Below, piece after piece: positions 15,916 to 24,833 of a stretch of 42,797 nt of DNA. The first letter of the stretch is position 1, and every line of letters starts with the position of its first letter. The position numbers and the translations under genes were made by a program. Source of the stretch: Sphingobacteriales bacterium (lineage in GTDB: Bacteria > Bacteroidota > Bacteroidia > Sphingobacteriales > Sphingobacteriaceae); assembly GCA_014763615.1 (NCBI GenBank), contig JACXVB010000022.1, positions 1-42,797 on the forward strand. The letters run 5' to 3'. Below the pieces are notes generated by a model. The model searched no databases and had not been told where the DNA came from. It saw only the letters and a list, made by a program, of their open reading frames with translations.

Positions 15916-18086
15916 TTCTTTAAAATATTCATCGGTTTAGAAAACCAGAATAATTCAAAATCTTCAAACTGGGTTTCAAAATCGGCTTTAAGCTGAGCAA
16001 AAGTAACGGGTTCTTCTGCTGTGATTTGCAGTCTTTCTAATCGACTGCTCAACCAATCGCCCTTGTCTTTTTCTAAAGAAATCTCAAAGCTTTCGGTTTT
16101 ATCGTGAAAACGGAGTTGTACCATTTCCCAGCTATTCCCTTTTTTAGATTTGGTGTAATAATTCAACTGCGGTTTGCCACCTAACCAAATGATTTTAGCT
16201 GTTGGTTTTATGTTGAAATTGGTATAATTCTGTATGCAATTTTGGATGTAATCTTTTCGGATAGTTGTTTTCGGAATTTTAAAATCAAACCAATCTTGCA
16301 AAGGCAACTCAAAACAAATTCCATGCATATAATTAAATAAAGACTTTTTTAAACCGAAGCTAAATTGATCATGGTTGATGCCCGTTTTATCTTTAAACTC
16401 GATATCGTTATGTGCAAAAGTGATGTCTCTTTGCTGAGGGATAATTCCATATTCATCAGGGTTTAATCCTACCGGACTGTGTGCTGTTAGCGCAAATTGA
16501 TGCCAAAAACCAGATTGAATCACACCCATTTCAAACAACTGACGAACCATTTCTAAGCTATCTACCGTTTCTTGTACAGTTTGAGTTGGGTAGCCATACA
16601 TCAAATAAGCGTGAACCATAATTCCCACCTCGGTAAAATGATAGGTGACTTGTGCGACTTGCTCCACGGTAACGCCTTTCTGAATCAAGGCTAATAATCT
16701 ATCCGAAGCTACTTCTAATCCACCGGAAACAGCGATACATCCCGAAGCTTTGAGCAACAAACACAAATCTTTGGTAAAGCTTTTTTCAAAGCGAATATTG
16801 GTCCACCAGCTTACACTTAATTTTCGTTTGATAATTTCTATAGCAACAGCTCGCATTAAAGCTGGCGGAGCAGCTTCATCCACAAAATGAAAACCATTTT
16901 CACCGGTTTGAGTAATCATTTGCTCCATTCTATCCACCAATAAACTGGCCGACACAGGCTCATAAAGCTTAATATAATCCAAAGAAATATCGCAAAAAGT
17001 GCATTTTCCCCAATAGCAACCATGCGCCATGGTGAGCTTATTCCAACGTCCATCGCTCCATAAACTATGCATGGGATTCGCCATTTCTATTACCGAAATG
17101 TATTTATCTAGTAGCAAATCAGAATAATCAGGTGTGCCTAAATCTTGCTGTTTATAATCGGATTTTAAAGAGAAATTATTGTAAACCACCTCATTATTTT
17201 CTTTTAAAAAGGTTCGTTTGAACAGCGGAGGGTTTGTAATAGGAGAATGCGTTTCTTGAATCAATAATTCGATGGGTAATTCGCCATCATCTAAAGTGAT
17301 ATAATCAAAAAAATCAAACACACGAACATCTTTAATGCTCCTTAATTCGGTATTTGGGAAACCGCCACCCATGGCAATTTTAATTTCAGGATAATGTTTT
17401 TTGATGAATTGAGCACACCTAAAAGCACTGTATAAATTCCCTGGAAAAGGAACTGAAAAGCAAACTAATTTAGGTTGAATCTCTTTTAACTTTTTAGCTA
17501 AAATTTCTAAAGTAACGCGATCGATATAAGTGGGATTTTGATGTAGTGAATCATGCAGTTCATTAAAATCATTAGCACTTCTGCCCAACCTTTCAGCATA
17601 TCGGCTAAAGCCAAAGTTGGCATCTACGCATTCTATAATGTAATCCGATAAATCTTCTAAGTATAATGTAGCAAAATGCTTGGCTTTGTCTTGCAAACCC
17701 ATATTACCAAAAGCCCATTCCATATCGTCCAATTGGTTGAATCTGGAAGCTTGAGGAAGATAATTTCCACTGCAAATCTGCCTGGCTAAAGTTTGATTTT
17801 TACCTTGAAGGAATGAAATTACAGATTCAATACTGTGAATGTAATCCGCTTTTAGCGCATAAATTCTTTGTGCATTTTCTGATGCTGTTTTTTGATTTTC
17901 AACACTAAAGTTGAATAATTTTTTCAAACCATCTTTTGAAAAAAGCGAAAGAATCACCTCTATCCCTAAATCCATTTGATAAGATTTAAAGTTTTTGGTA
18001 TTTAAAAAGCCTTTTAAATAAGCCGTAGCCGGGTATGGTGTATTTAGCTGGGTAAAAGGCGGCGTAATGAGCAGCAAATCTTTCAA
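15894..18086 (-). CDS. B12-binding-type radical SAM protein
   Basis: This is a 730-residue protein. The N-terminal region (to about 280) starts LLLITPPFTQLNTPYPATAYLKGFL and contains AMGGGFPNTELR and FDYITLDDGELPIE, like cobalamin-binding radical SAM enzymes. The [4Fe-4S] cysteines are C357, C362 and C365, spaced CX4CX2C rather than the common CX3CX2C. A typical core follows: EAAPPALMRAVAIEIIKRKL, SGGLEVASDRLLALIQKGVT and AYLMYGYPTQTVQETVDSL. The C-terminal 200 residues match nothing I know. No biosynthetic neighbours suggest a substrate. A methylase or other SAM-radical role is possible but unproven. It is convergent with, and overlaps, the MNT gene. Confidence 0.8.
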   Translation of the reverse strand: MKDLLLITPPFTQLNTPYPATAYLKGFLNTKNFKSYQMDLGIEVILSLFSKDGLKKLFNFSVENQKTASENAQRIYALKADYIHSIESVISFLQGKNQTLARQICSGNYLPQASRFNQLDDMEWAFGNMGLQDKAKHFATLYLEDLSDYIIECVDANFGFSRYAERLGRSANDFNELHDSLHQNPTYIDRVTLEILAKKLKEIQPKLVCFSVPFPGNLYSAFRCAQFIKKHYPEIKIAMGGGFPNTELRSIKDVRVFDFFDYITLDDGELPIELLIQETHSPITNPPLFKRTFLKENNEVVYNNFSLKSDYKQQDLGTPDYSDLLLDKYISVIEMANPMHSLWSDGRWNKLTMAHGCYWGKCTFCDISLDYIKLYEPVSASLLVDRMEQMITQTGENGFHFVDEAAPPALMRAVAIEIIKRKLSVSWWTNIRFEKSFTKDLCLLLKASGCIAVSGGLEVASDRLLALIQKGVTVEQVAQVTYHFTEVGIMVHAYLMYGYPTQTVQETVDSLEMVRQLFEMGVIQSGFWHQFALTAHSPVGLNPDEYGIIPQQRDITFAHNDIEFKDKTGINHDQFSFGLKKSLFNYMHGICFELPLQDWFDFKIPKTTIRKDYIQNCIQNYTNFNIKPTAKIIWLGGKPQLNYYTKSKKGNSWEMVQLRFHDKTESFEISLEKDKGDWLSSRLERLQITAEEPVTFAQLKADFETQFEDFELFWFSKPMNILKNYGLLSL

Positions 18087-18129
18087 ATCACAACAAATCT
18101 ATCGAAAAGATTTAGCTTACTATTCAACG

Positions 18130-20562
18130 CTAATCATCATCATCTTTTTTCTTTTTTTCTAACTTCACAAAGGCACTTCTTCTTGGTGCGGGCATAATGG
18201 CATCTTCTCCTTTGATAGATTTCCAAATCACCTCATTCAATTCTAAATCTGGTACGGCATCTTCTTTGGCTAAATTGAAAGATTCTGAAATTTTAGAGCT
18301 TCTGTTAACCGCTACATTTCTTTCATCCAAATTGATATTTGCTTCCAAATGGTTGTAAGGCGTAAAATCTGGTTTAGAGGTAAAGCAATCATACAATGGT
18401 AAAGCCATCGCATCATATTGGCTCATCGGCGGTAAGCCTAAAATCAATTCCATTGTTCTTAAAACACCACTGGTAGAGTACATAGTGCTGATGACCTGAT
18501 TTCTTTTGGTATAAGGACTAACTACTAAAACAGGAGAACGGTGTGCGTCCACATGGTCTGGTCCGTTTTGCGCATCATCTTCTAATATAAACACTGCAGA
18601 TTCTTTCCAAATAGTGCTATGTGATAAGTAATCTACAAATAAACCTACTGCCAAGTCATTATCCGCTACAGCGGCGGAAGGGCTAAAACTACCTTTTCTT
18701 TGTCCGCTAGTATGATCACTAGAAAACCTCAAAGTGTTAAATTGCGGCACCTTATTTTCGGCTAAAAGTTGATCAAAGTCGGTTTTCCAAGCATTAAAAC
18801 GAGTAGTGTCTTTCACCGTCATATCAAAACCTGCATAACCAGGCCCGAAATGATTTTCTAAAGCAGGAATGCTAGCTGTTTTGCCATCTGTAAATTCACC
18901 ATAGGTACGGTAACTAATTCCAGCTCTTTTGCAATAATCCCAGATAAATCCATCTCTTGGGTATGCAATTTTTCTAGAACCTTCATAATCATAAGTTCCA
19001 CCGCGACCACCATAGCTAATAGGCCAAGTTTTTTCTACATAATCTGTAGCGTAAGCGGCGGTACTCCAATTATGGCCATCGGCACTTACCTCAGCATCTA
19101 CATAAAAATTGTCTAATAAAACATAATCATCAACTAGTTTATGAATATTTGGAGTAGTGTTTTCCGGAAAAATACAAAGTGATTCATCTCCATTTCCTTT
19201 TTTAATGTCTCCTAAAACTTGGTCGTAAGTTCTATTTTCTTTGATAATATAGAACACATATTTAATAGGACTTTGCTCGCCTTCTTGAGTTGGAATAGGG
19301 TTGTCTTTTAAACTTTTAATATCTCGACTTACTTTTCTATCTGGAAGATTTGCATAAACTTGTTTACTATATTGATCTAGTTTTACCTCATCAGGAATAT
19401 CAATAATGGATAAAGTTCCCTTAAATAAGCCACCAATATATTGTACCTCTTTTTTGTTTGTTGGACTTTTTTGATAGTCGCTATCATCTTTTTTGCTGAT
19501 AGGCTGTGGTCCTTGTGGGTTAGGTAAACTAGAGAAACCTTTTCCGTTAGCTACAAATATTTTGTTTCCTAAACTCTTCACATTGGTAGGATACCATCCA
19601 GTTGGGATAAAGCCTTTGCTTACGCTTTTACCGGGTTGGCTTACATCAAAAACTGCTATGCAATTATTGTCGGCATTGGCGATATATAGCGTTTTTTCAT
19701 CATCAGCTAAAGCTAAACCATTGGTGGTAGAGCCGGTAAGATGATTTGGAAATAAACTGGCCGAGATGTTTTCTAATACTTTTTTGGATTTGGTATCGAT
19801 TACCGAAACAGAGTTATCATTGGCGTTGGCTACAAATAAAATATCTCCTTTTTTAGTTAAACAAAGCTCGTTGGGATGGCTTTCCGTTTTAATTTTTGAG
19901 GTGATGATTCCTTTTTGGATATCATAAACAGCAACTTCATCTGCACCCCAAAGAGAAATAAATAAAGTTTTTTGATCCGGAGAAAGCAAACAGTCATAAG
20001 CTTCTGCGCCTAAATCAATTTGTTTAAGAATGCTTTTATTCTTTAGGTTGACGATGTATAAACTGTTATTTTCTTTGGTAACGGTGTACAGCAACTGTGA
20101 TTGATCATCAACAGCAATACCAGTCGGACTGATTTTATTTGGCCATTTTTTACCTAAAGAGATGGTATCTGCATCCAGTAATTTGTTTTTAACGATGGGA
20201 TAAACCAGTATGATGTTATCATTTCCGCCAGATACGTATAGTGTCTTGCTGTTCGCACTAAAACTCAATCCATACCAAGAAGCTTTGATGGGTTTTTCAT
20301 CTAAGATTTTCTCCGCTTTCGGATCGATAAGTTGAATACTTTGGGTACTTTGACCATTGTTGGTAACTGCTAAAAGTTGATGATTAGGAGATATTTGAAT
20401 GTTCAGGGGTAAGTCGCCGAGTTGCAAAGATCTACCTGCAGGGCTTAACGACCATCCGTTGGGCAATAAAACTTGTTTTGCTTTTGGATTATCCGTTGGG
20501 GTTTGAGCAAAAGTTTGAGCTGCTAAAAGAACAGCACCAAAGAAGATGAGTTTACTTTTCAT
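18130..20562 (-). CDS. YncE-like beta-propeller/phosphoesterase fusion
   Basis: This is an 810-residue exported protein with signal peptide MKSKLIFFGAVLLAAQTFAQ. Residues of about 40-400 hold repeated YVTN/YncE-type propeller blades (SVIDTKSKKVLENISASLFPN, IPTGWYPTNVKSLGNKIFV). From about 430 there is a phosphoesterase domain of the PLC/acid phosphatase family (PF04185): FYIIKENRTYDQVLGD, then DAEVSADGHNWSTAAYATDY, and late ILEDDAQNGPDHVDAHRSPVLVVSPYTK, with the metal-binding Asp and His residues. This two-domain layout is common in Bacteroidota and is usually named bifunctional YncE family protein/alkaline phosphatase family protein. The natural substrate is unknown. The tail is Lys/Asp-rich. 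Confidence 0.87.
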   Translation of the reverse strand: MKSKLIFFGAVLLAAQTFAQTPTDNPKAKQVLLPNGWSLSPAGRSLQLGDLPLNIQISPNHQLLAVTNNGQSTQSIQLIDPKAEKILDEKPIKASWYGLSFSANSKTLYVSGGNDNIILVYPIVKNKLLDADTISLGKKWPNKISPTGIAVDDQSQLLYTVTKENNSLYIVNLKNKSILKQIDLGAEAYDCLLSPDQKTLFISLWGADEVAVYDIQKGIITSKIKTESHPNELCLTKKGDILFVANANDNSVSVIDTKSKKVLENISASLFPNHLTGSTTNGLALADDEKTLYIANADNNCIAVFDVSQPGKSVSKGFIPTGWYPTNVKSLGNKIFVANGKGFSSLPNPQGPQPISKKDDSDYQKSPTNKKEVQYIGGLFKGTLSIIDIPDEVKLDQYSKQVYANLPDRKVSRDIKSLKDNPIPTQEGEQSPIKYVFYIIKENRTYDQVLGDIKKGNGDESLCIFPENTTPNIHKLVDDYVLLDNFYVDAEVSADGHNWSTAAYATDYVEKTWPISYGGRGGTYDYEGSRKIAYPRDGFIWDYCKRAGISYRTYGEFTDGKTASIPALENHFGPGYAGFDMTVKDTTRFNAWKTDFDQLLAENKVPQFNTLRFSSDHTSGQRKGSFSPSAAVADNDLAVGLFVDYLSHSTIWKESAVFILEDDAQNGPDHVDAHRSPVLVVSPYTKRNQVISTMYSTSGVLRTMELILGLPPMSQYDAMALPLYDCFTSKPDFTPYNHLEANINLDERNVAVNRSSKISESFNLAKEDAVPDLELNEVIWKSIKGEDAIMPAPRRSAFVKLEKKKKDDDD

Positions 20563-20723
20563 GAAAAATGAGTTAATGGCTAAAGTTACAGAAAACCATT
20601 TCTAATCGAATAAAAAAAGCGTTGATTTAACAGAAGTTTAATATGAGTGTTTCAAATGACAAACTATACTTACATAATGAATTCAAAATATTTTTAGCTT
20701 GTATTTAATTAAAGATTGGACTT

Positions 20724-20945
20724 ATGACTAATTATCAGGATTATATCATGTTATCGGCCGATGTTAGGTTTGGACAACCTTGTATCAAACAAACTAGAAT
20801 TTCGGTTTACGATGTTTTGAATTGGTTGGCTAACGGGATGAGGATTCCGGAAATTATTGAAGATTTTCCTGAGCTTAATGAAGATCAAATTAAAGCTTGT
20901 TTAGCTTACGCTGCAGACAAAGAACATAAACTTCGTGTTGCTTAA
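20724..20945 (+). CDS. DUF433 domain protein, probable antitoxin
   Basis: This is a 73-residue DUF433 protein. DVRFGQPCIKQTRISVYDVLNWLANGMRIPEIIEDFPELNEDQIKACLAYAAD is the classical DUF433 core, a winged-helix DNA-binding fold. These proteins are usually the first gene of a pair with a DUF5615 PIN-like protein and are treated as VapB-type antitoxins. Here the partner overlaps by one base (TAATG) but is broken. The antitoxin frame itself is intact. Confidence 0.88.
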   Translation: MTNYQDYIMLSADVRFGQPCIKQTRISVYDVLNWLANGMRIPEIIEDFPELNEDQIKACLAYAADKEHKLRVA

Positions 20946-21285
20946 TGAGGCTACTTTTCGATCAGAATATTTCATTTAGGATTATATGATTGATTGAGCA
21001 TTATTTTCCCGAATCTCAACAAGTTCGAGCGCTCATGCTCGAAAATGTAACAGACTTTTCTATTTGGAATTATGCGAAACTTAAGAATTTTACTATCGTT
21101 ACTTTTGATGCAGACTTTTTGAACTCTCTACTTTATATGGTCATCCACCAAAAATCATTTGGTTAAGAACCGGATATAGAACTACCAACCATCTAGCTGA
21201 TTTCTTAATTCGCAAACATGCTGATATTTTGGATTTCATTAATAATCCAGAACTTTCAGAAATACCCTGCCTAGAATTACATTAA
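20945..21285 (+). pseudogene. Broken DUF5615 (PIN-like) toxin
   Basis: The reading MRLLFDQNISFRII is typical of the DUF5615/Mut7-C-like PIN fold, but TGA follows at codon 15. The same frame continues LIEHYFPESQQVRALMLE to FTIVTFDADF. A one-base loss near 21116-21122 (GACTTTTTGAA) then shifts the frame, after which ELSTLYGHPPKIIWLRTGYRTTN continues to TAA at 21285. Restored, the protein would be about 113 residues with the usual D...D acidic positions (FDQN, TFDADF). With two independent lesions it is a genuine pseudogene rather than one sequencing slip. Its 3' end overlaps msrA by four bases. Confidence 0.85.
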
Positions 21286-21830
21286 AGCAACTCTGGTTTA
21301 ATCTTATCTCTAAATTGAGTAGCAAATTTTACCAATTTAGGCTCAATAACTGCCATACAATAACCCTGAAAACGGTGATTGATAAAATAATCTTGATGAT
21401 AATCTTCGGCAGGGTAGAAAATGGGTGCCGGAGAAACTTCAGTAACAATTGGACTGTTAAAAACTTGCTCTTCTGTTAATCGACGAATCATTTCTTCGGT
21501 TTTTAATTTTTGCTCTTCGTTTTCATAAAAAACAACCGAACGGTATTGAGTACCCACATCTGCACCTTGTCTGTTAAGGGTAGTAGGGTCGTGGGTTTTA
21601 AAGAAAATCAACAATAGCTCAGAAAAATCTACTACATTGGCATCAAACGTAATTCTTATAATTTCTGCGTGACCAGTTCTACCAGAGCATACCTGTTCAT
21701 AAGTTGGGTTTTCTACCTGTCCGCCCATATAGCCAGAAGTAACACTACTTACTCCTTTTACAGCAGTAAAAACTGCTTCTGTACACCAAAAACAGCCACC
21801 GCCAAAATTTGCTTGTTGAATATTCATCAT
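21282..21830 (-). CDS. msrA: Peptide methionine (S)-S-oxide reductase MsrA
   Basis: MsrA reduces methionine-S-sulfoxide in proteins and free methionine sulfoxide, using thioredoxin. The 182 residues fit the family. The nucleophile is C13 in [12 protein letters not shown], and C16 is a second cysteine in the same motif. [51 protein letters not shown] and [12 protein letters not shown] are all conserved blocks. There is no fused MsrB domain and no signal peptide, so it is cytoplasmic. Two adjacent Met codons leave the start uncertain by one codon. Confidence 0.96.
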   Translation of the reverse strand: MMNIQQANFGGGCFWCTEAVFTAVKGVSSVTSGYMGGQVENPTYEQVCSGRTGHAEIIRITFDANVVDFSELLLIFFKTHDPTTLNRQGADVGTQYRSVVFYENEEQKLKTEEMIRRLTEEQVFNSPIVTEVSPAPIFYPAEDYHQDYFINHRFQGYCMAVIEPKLVKFATQFRDKIKPELL

Positions 21831-21898
21831 CTAAATAAACAAAATTTTTAGAGATAGTTTAAGGCAAAGCGCATTTTATTAGTTATGTTTAAAATGAG

Positions 21899-22390
21899 AT
21901 GACAAAGCAAAATAAAGCCGCTAAAAAACCGCATACAGGAAGTAGTACAGGCCTATTAATTGGACTGATGTTGAGTTTTTTAATTGGCTTAGCCATGATT
22001 CAACATTGTGAATGTTCGCTAAAACATAGCTTTTTCCCTTATGGTATTGCTTTAGGGGTGATGATCACCACAGTGGTAGGTTATAAAATTGGAGATGCTA
22101 TTGATGAGCAAAATTTCAGAGACGATTGCTTAGGGATTTTGGATATCAAAACCGATGAGTGGGTAGAGGAAAACCATTGGAATGCAGAAAGTTATTGGCA
22201 AGAACATCAAGGAAGGGAGCACCGCATTTTAACTACGATGGTAGATGCCGAGTTGGTGAGTATTTATAATGGAAGTATTATTGCTTATCATGGTCGTTCG
22301 GCAAATCACATGAGTGTGAATCGTTTTCATGCGGAGGTGAAAAATGAAATCATTAATAAATTGAAAGAGGATTTTAATAAGGAAGCGTAA
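21899..22390 (+). CDS. Hypothetical membrane protein
   Basis: This is a 163-residue protein I do not recognise. A basic N-terminus (KQNKAAKKPHTGSS) is followed by two hydrophobic segments, at about residues 18-34 and 47-66, separated by HCECSLKHSFFPY with two Cys. The remaining 95 residues are hydrophilic and mixed in charge, with ENHWNAESYWQEHQGREHR and a Lys-rich end. This suggests a membrane hairpin with a cytoplasmic domain. It has a normal ATG and neighbour-like composition. It reads away from msrA and is not obviously in an operon with the next gene. Confidence 0.6.
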   Translation: MTKQNKAAKKPHTGSSTGLLIGLMLSFLIGLAMIQHCECSLKHSFFPYGIALGVMITTVVGYKIGDAIDEQNFRDDCLGILDIKTDEWVEENHWNAESYWQEHQGREHRILTTMVDAELVSIYNGSIIAYHGRSANHMSVNRFHAEVKNEIINKLKEDFNKEA

Positions 22391-22429
22391 TTGTAGTTAA
22401 GGTTGATTTAATTAATTGATAATAAGGGT

Positions 22430-22437
22430 TAAATTTG
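22430..22437 (+). promoter_or_regulatory. Putative -7 element for the DsrE-like gene
   Basis: TAAATTTG fits TAnnTTTG and lies 34 bases before the ATG at 22472. It is only four bases before the alternative TTG at 22442, so it favours the ATG start. Confidence 0.5.
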
Positions 22438-22471
22438 TATCTTGAAAAATTATTTAACGCAGTCAAACAAC

Positions 22472-23143
22472 ATGAAGAAGCAAATTTTACTCCTTTTATT
22501 ATTCGTGTTTACCATCCATTTGGTAAAAGCACAAACCATTTTAAGCGATAGCTTACGCCTAAAAAAGGATAGTACCTTAAAGGCAATGATTCATCAAGAT
22601 TCTCAAAAAGTAGAAAAGCAATTTGAGGAAAGGGCAAGAAGAGAAAAGATAACTAAAAGCTTCGAATATCCTTTGATAAAAGGCGGAAAGTATAGTGGCG
22701 TTTTGCCTGTTAAAAATCTTACAGAAATCCCTGATCCTAACATGGATTATAAACTGCTATTTGAGATTACCAAGAATAACCCCGATTCATTAATGAAAAT
22801 GAATAATGGCGGTTTAGATGAAGTAGCGAGGGTGCTCAATTTGCACTATGCTTCTGGAATTCCTCAAAAAAGATTGATACCTGTAATAGTGGTACACGGA
22901 GGTGCCTTAAACGCACTATTAAAGAATGAGGCCTATCAAAAGAAATACAAAATAGATAATCCAAATACCCAGATAATTAATGATTTACAGAAATTAGGAA
23001 CGAAGTTTATTGTTTGTGGGCAAGCCATGCAATTTTTAAATATTGATACGGCAGATTTACTACCAGGTATTAAACTTTCTTTAACAGCGCAAACGGTGAT
23101 TACTAATTACCAATTGAAGGGTTATGTGTTGCTATCTGAATGA
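22472..23143 (+). CDS. Exported DsrE-like protein
   Basis: This is a 223-residue protein starting MKKQILLLLLFVFTIHLVKAQ, a clear signal peptide. An upstream TTG (22442) would bury it and is rejected. Residues of about 60-223 resemble DsrE/DsrF-fold proteins: MDYKLLFEITKNNPD, IPVIVVHGGALNALL, a long linker helix, LGTKFIVCGQAM with one Cys, and a C-terminal GIKLSLTAQTVITNYQLKGYVLL. DsrE proteins handle sulfur transfer in known cases, but the exported Bacteroidota forms have no assigned function. Nothing else in the neighbourhood concerns sulfur oxidation, so the role is open. Confidence 0.75.
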   Translation: MKKQILLLLLFVFTIHLVKAQTILSDSLRLKKDSTLKAMIHQDSQKVEKQFEERARREKITKSFEYPLIKGGKYSGVLPVKNLTEIPDPNMDYKLLFEITKNNPDSLMKMNNGGLDEVARVLNLHYASGIPQKRLIPVIVVHGGALNALLKNEAYQKKYKIDNPNTQIINDLQKLGTKFIVCGQAMQFLNIDTADLLPGIKLSLTAQTVITNYQLKGYVLLSE

Positions 23144-23450
23144 GGAGGAATGAATTATTGTATTGGGGTTCTCTGCGAGTGACCATTGTAAACGAAATGG
23201 CATCCGTTTATTGGGTCTATTAAAGCCAATGGTAGGACGATCGTTCTAACGAACACAGACCGACCAGAATTTAAACCTAATCATATAAACACGACATCTT
23301 TACAGAAACGCTAAAAATAACTGTTTTTTTATTCCAGTAAATCGCCTATATTTATACTGACGATTTTATTTCTAAATGCTACCGATGATTTTTAGACGAA
23401 TTCAAGTTGGTAACGAATTCAAACTATTTTATAAATTTAAAATCTAAAAA
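23144..23450. other. Intergenic stretch without a gene
   Basis: These 307 bases have no credible reading frame. They contain an imperfect inverted repeat at 23189-23210 (TAAACG...CGTTTA) and a short GTTCTAACGAAC repeat near 23234-23245. They could be regulatory sites for the DJ-1 gene, but no promoter consensus stands out. Confidence 0.4.
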
Positions 23451-24026
23451 ATGAAAAAAGTATTATTCTTAACTGGCGACTTTACAGAGGACTATGAGAC
23501 TATGGTTCCATTTCAGATGCTTGAAATGGTGGGTTATACGGTTCATGCGGTTTGTCCTGACAAAAAAAAAGGCGAAACTATTAAAACAGCCATTCATGAT
23601 TTTGAAGGTGACCAAACTTATTCTGAAAAGCCAGGTCATAATTTTAAATTGAATTACAGTTTTGGAGATGTAAATGTCAGCGAATATGATGGTTTAGTAA
23701 TAGCTGGGGGAAGAGCCCCTGAATATTTGAGATTAAACGAAAAAATAATTGAAATAGTAAAACATTTTTTCACAACCAATAAACCTGTTGCAGCAATTTG
23801 CCACGGCATTCAGATTTTAGCTACTGCTGGTGTTTTAAAAGGAAGAAAGTTAACAGCTTATCCGGCAGTCGGTCCGGAGGTAACTATAGCGGGTGGGGAA
23901 TATCAGGCAATTCCTGTTGATGGGGCATTTGTAGACGGGAACCTTGTTACCTCTCCTGCTTGGCCAGCGCATCCAAATTTTATTAGAGAATTTTTAAAAA
24001 TTATGGGAGCTAAAATTGAAATATAA
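23451..24026 (+). CDS. DJ-1/PfpI family protein
   Basis: This is a 191-residue member of the DJ-1/PfpI (class I glutamine amidotransferase-like) superfamily. The nucleophile elbow is AAICHGIQ with C118 followed by H119, as in PfpI and YhbO-like proteins. The acidic residue before the core is in [48 protein letters not shown] and [14 protein letters not shown] are conserved blocks. Family members are variously described as proteases, glyoxalases or deglycases, and the sequence alone does not decide. There is no signal peptide. It stands alone, next to a decayed transposase. Confidence 0.88.
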   Translation: MKKVLFLTGDFTEDYETMVPFQMLEMVGYTVHAVCPDKKKGETIKTAIHDFEGDQTYSEKPGHNFKLNYSFGDVNVSEYDGLVIAGGRAPEYLRLNEKIIEIVKHFFTTNKPVAAICHGIQILATAGVLKGRKLTAYPAVGPEVTIAGGEYQAIPVDGAFVDGNLVTSPAWPAHPNFIREFLKIMGAKIEI

Positions 24027-24095
24027 AACTGCTGCCAATTAATGCATTCGCACCAGCTATTCGACATGTTAGCGAAGCGCATACCGAATTTTTGA

Positions 24096-24120
24096 TAAGG
24101 TGGATTTGTAATCCGCCTTA
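24096..24120. repeat. Imperfect hairpin at the left end of the transposase remnant
   Basis: The 11-base arms TAAGGTGGATT/AATCCGCCTTA surround TGT, with one T-G wobble. The right arm overlaps the last codon of the remnant. Such hairpins are typical partners of REP-associated tyrosine transposases. Confidence 0.6.
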
Positions 24121-24647
24121 GACAAGCGAAGTTAATGTCAATAAACTTTTTCTAATGCCATAAATTTCTCCGCAACTGCTAAATAAATATTCTTCTTCTT
24201 TTTCTACTAATCCGGCCCTTACTGGATTATAATGTATATAGTCTTGCTTGGTGTTATAGAATGCAAGACTGATGATTTCTTCGCCATGATAACCTTCTTG
24301 CCAGAAAAGAATACCCTCTTCTATTTTAACAACCATAACAACCAATTTTTTCTGCTTTCTCTTGGATTTTCCGCTATAGCTTCAAGAATTCTTTTAGCAG
24401 TATATTTTTTAAAATCTCGAATGATATCACTCAAATTATCTTGATGAGTAGAAATAATCATATGAATGTGATTAGTCAGCACTACCTAGGAGAAAATCTC
24501 CAAACCTTTTTTCATTTGGCAATATCTTAAACTTTGCAAAAGGATTTCAATGTATTCTTTTCGGGTAAAAACATCAACCCATTGATTTACTGTGTTAGTA
24601 ATGAAATAAGTTTCTTTTTAATCATAAATTCTACAGGTAAATGCCAT
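24118..24647 (-). pseudogene. Decayed REP-associated (Y1, IS200-like) transposase
   Basis: On the minus strand the frame starts MAFTCRIYD, meets TAA, and continues KETYFITNTVNQWVDVFTRKEYIEILLQSLRYC. It meets TAG just before VVLTNHIHMIISTHQ, which holds the HxH metal motif HIH. It then runs through FKKYTAKRILEAIAENPRE and shifts frame near 24330. The last part, FWQEGYHGEEI...YIHYNPVRAGLV, carries the characteristic C-terminal IHYNPVRAG block. Two stops and one frameshift make it inactive. The family uses a Y1 tyrosine to mobilise REP-type hairpins, and hairpins flank this copy. It lies between the DJ-1 gene and an M1 peptidase. Confidence 0.88.
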
Positions 24648-24724
24648 TAATAAAGATTAAGCAATAGTTTGGGATTTGCAAACGGTGTGAAGAGGTTTTT
24701 TAGCGTATGGCAAATTCGCTTTTA

Positions 24725-24757
24725 TTTTAGTTCGAGATTCTAAATCTCGAACTAAAA
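24725..24757. repeat. Perfect hairpin right of the transposase remnant
   Basis: A perfect 15-bp stem (TTTTAGTTCGAGATT / AATCTCGAACTAAAA) has a 3-base loop CTA. It lies 77 bases beyond the inferred transposase start and may be a REP-like substrate. It could also act as a weak terminator. Confidence 0.65.
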
Positions 24758-24780
24758 ATAAACCAAAAATCACCAAACAA

Positions 24781-24813
24781 AAAAAGGTCGATAACAGAGT
24801 TACCAACCTTTTT
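24781..24813 (-). terminator. Terminator for the second M1 peptidase
   Basis: The 15-bp stem AAAAAGGTCGATAAC / GTTACCAACCTTTTT, with two G-U wobbles and loop AGA, is followed on the minus strand by T residues. It lies 20 bases beyond the minus-strand peptidase stop codon. Confidence 0.8.
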
Positions 24814-24833
24814 AATTTCAAATCTTGAATTAC

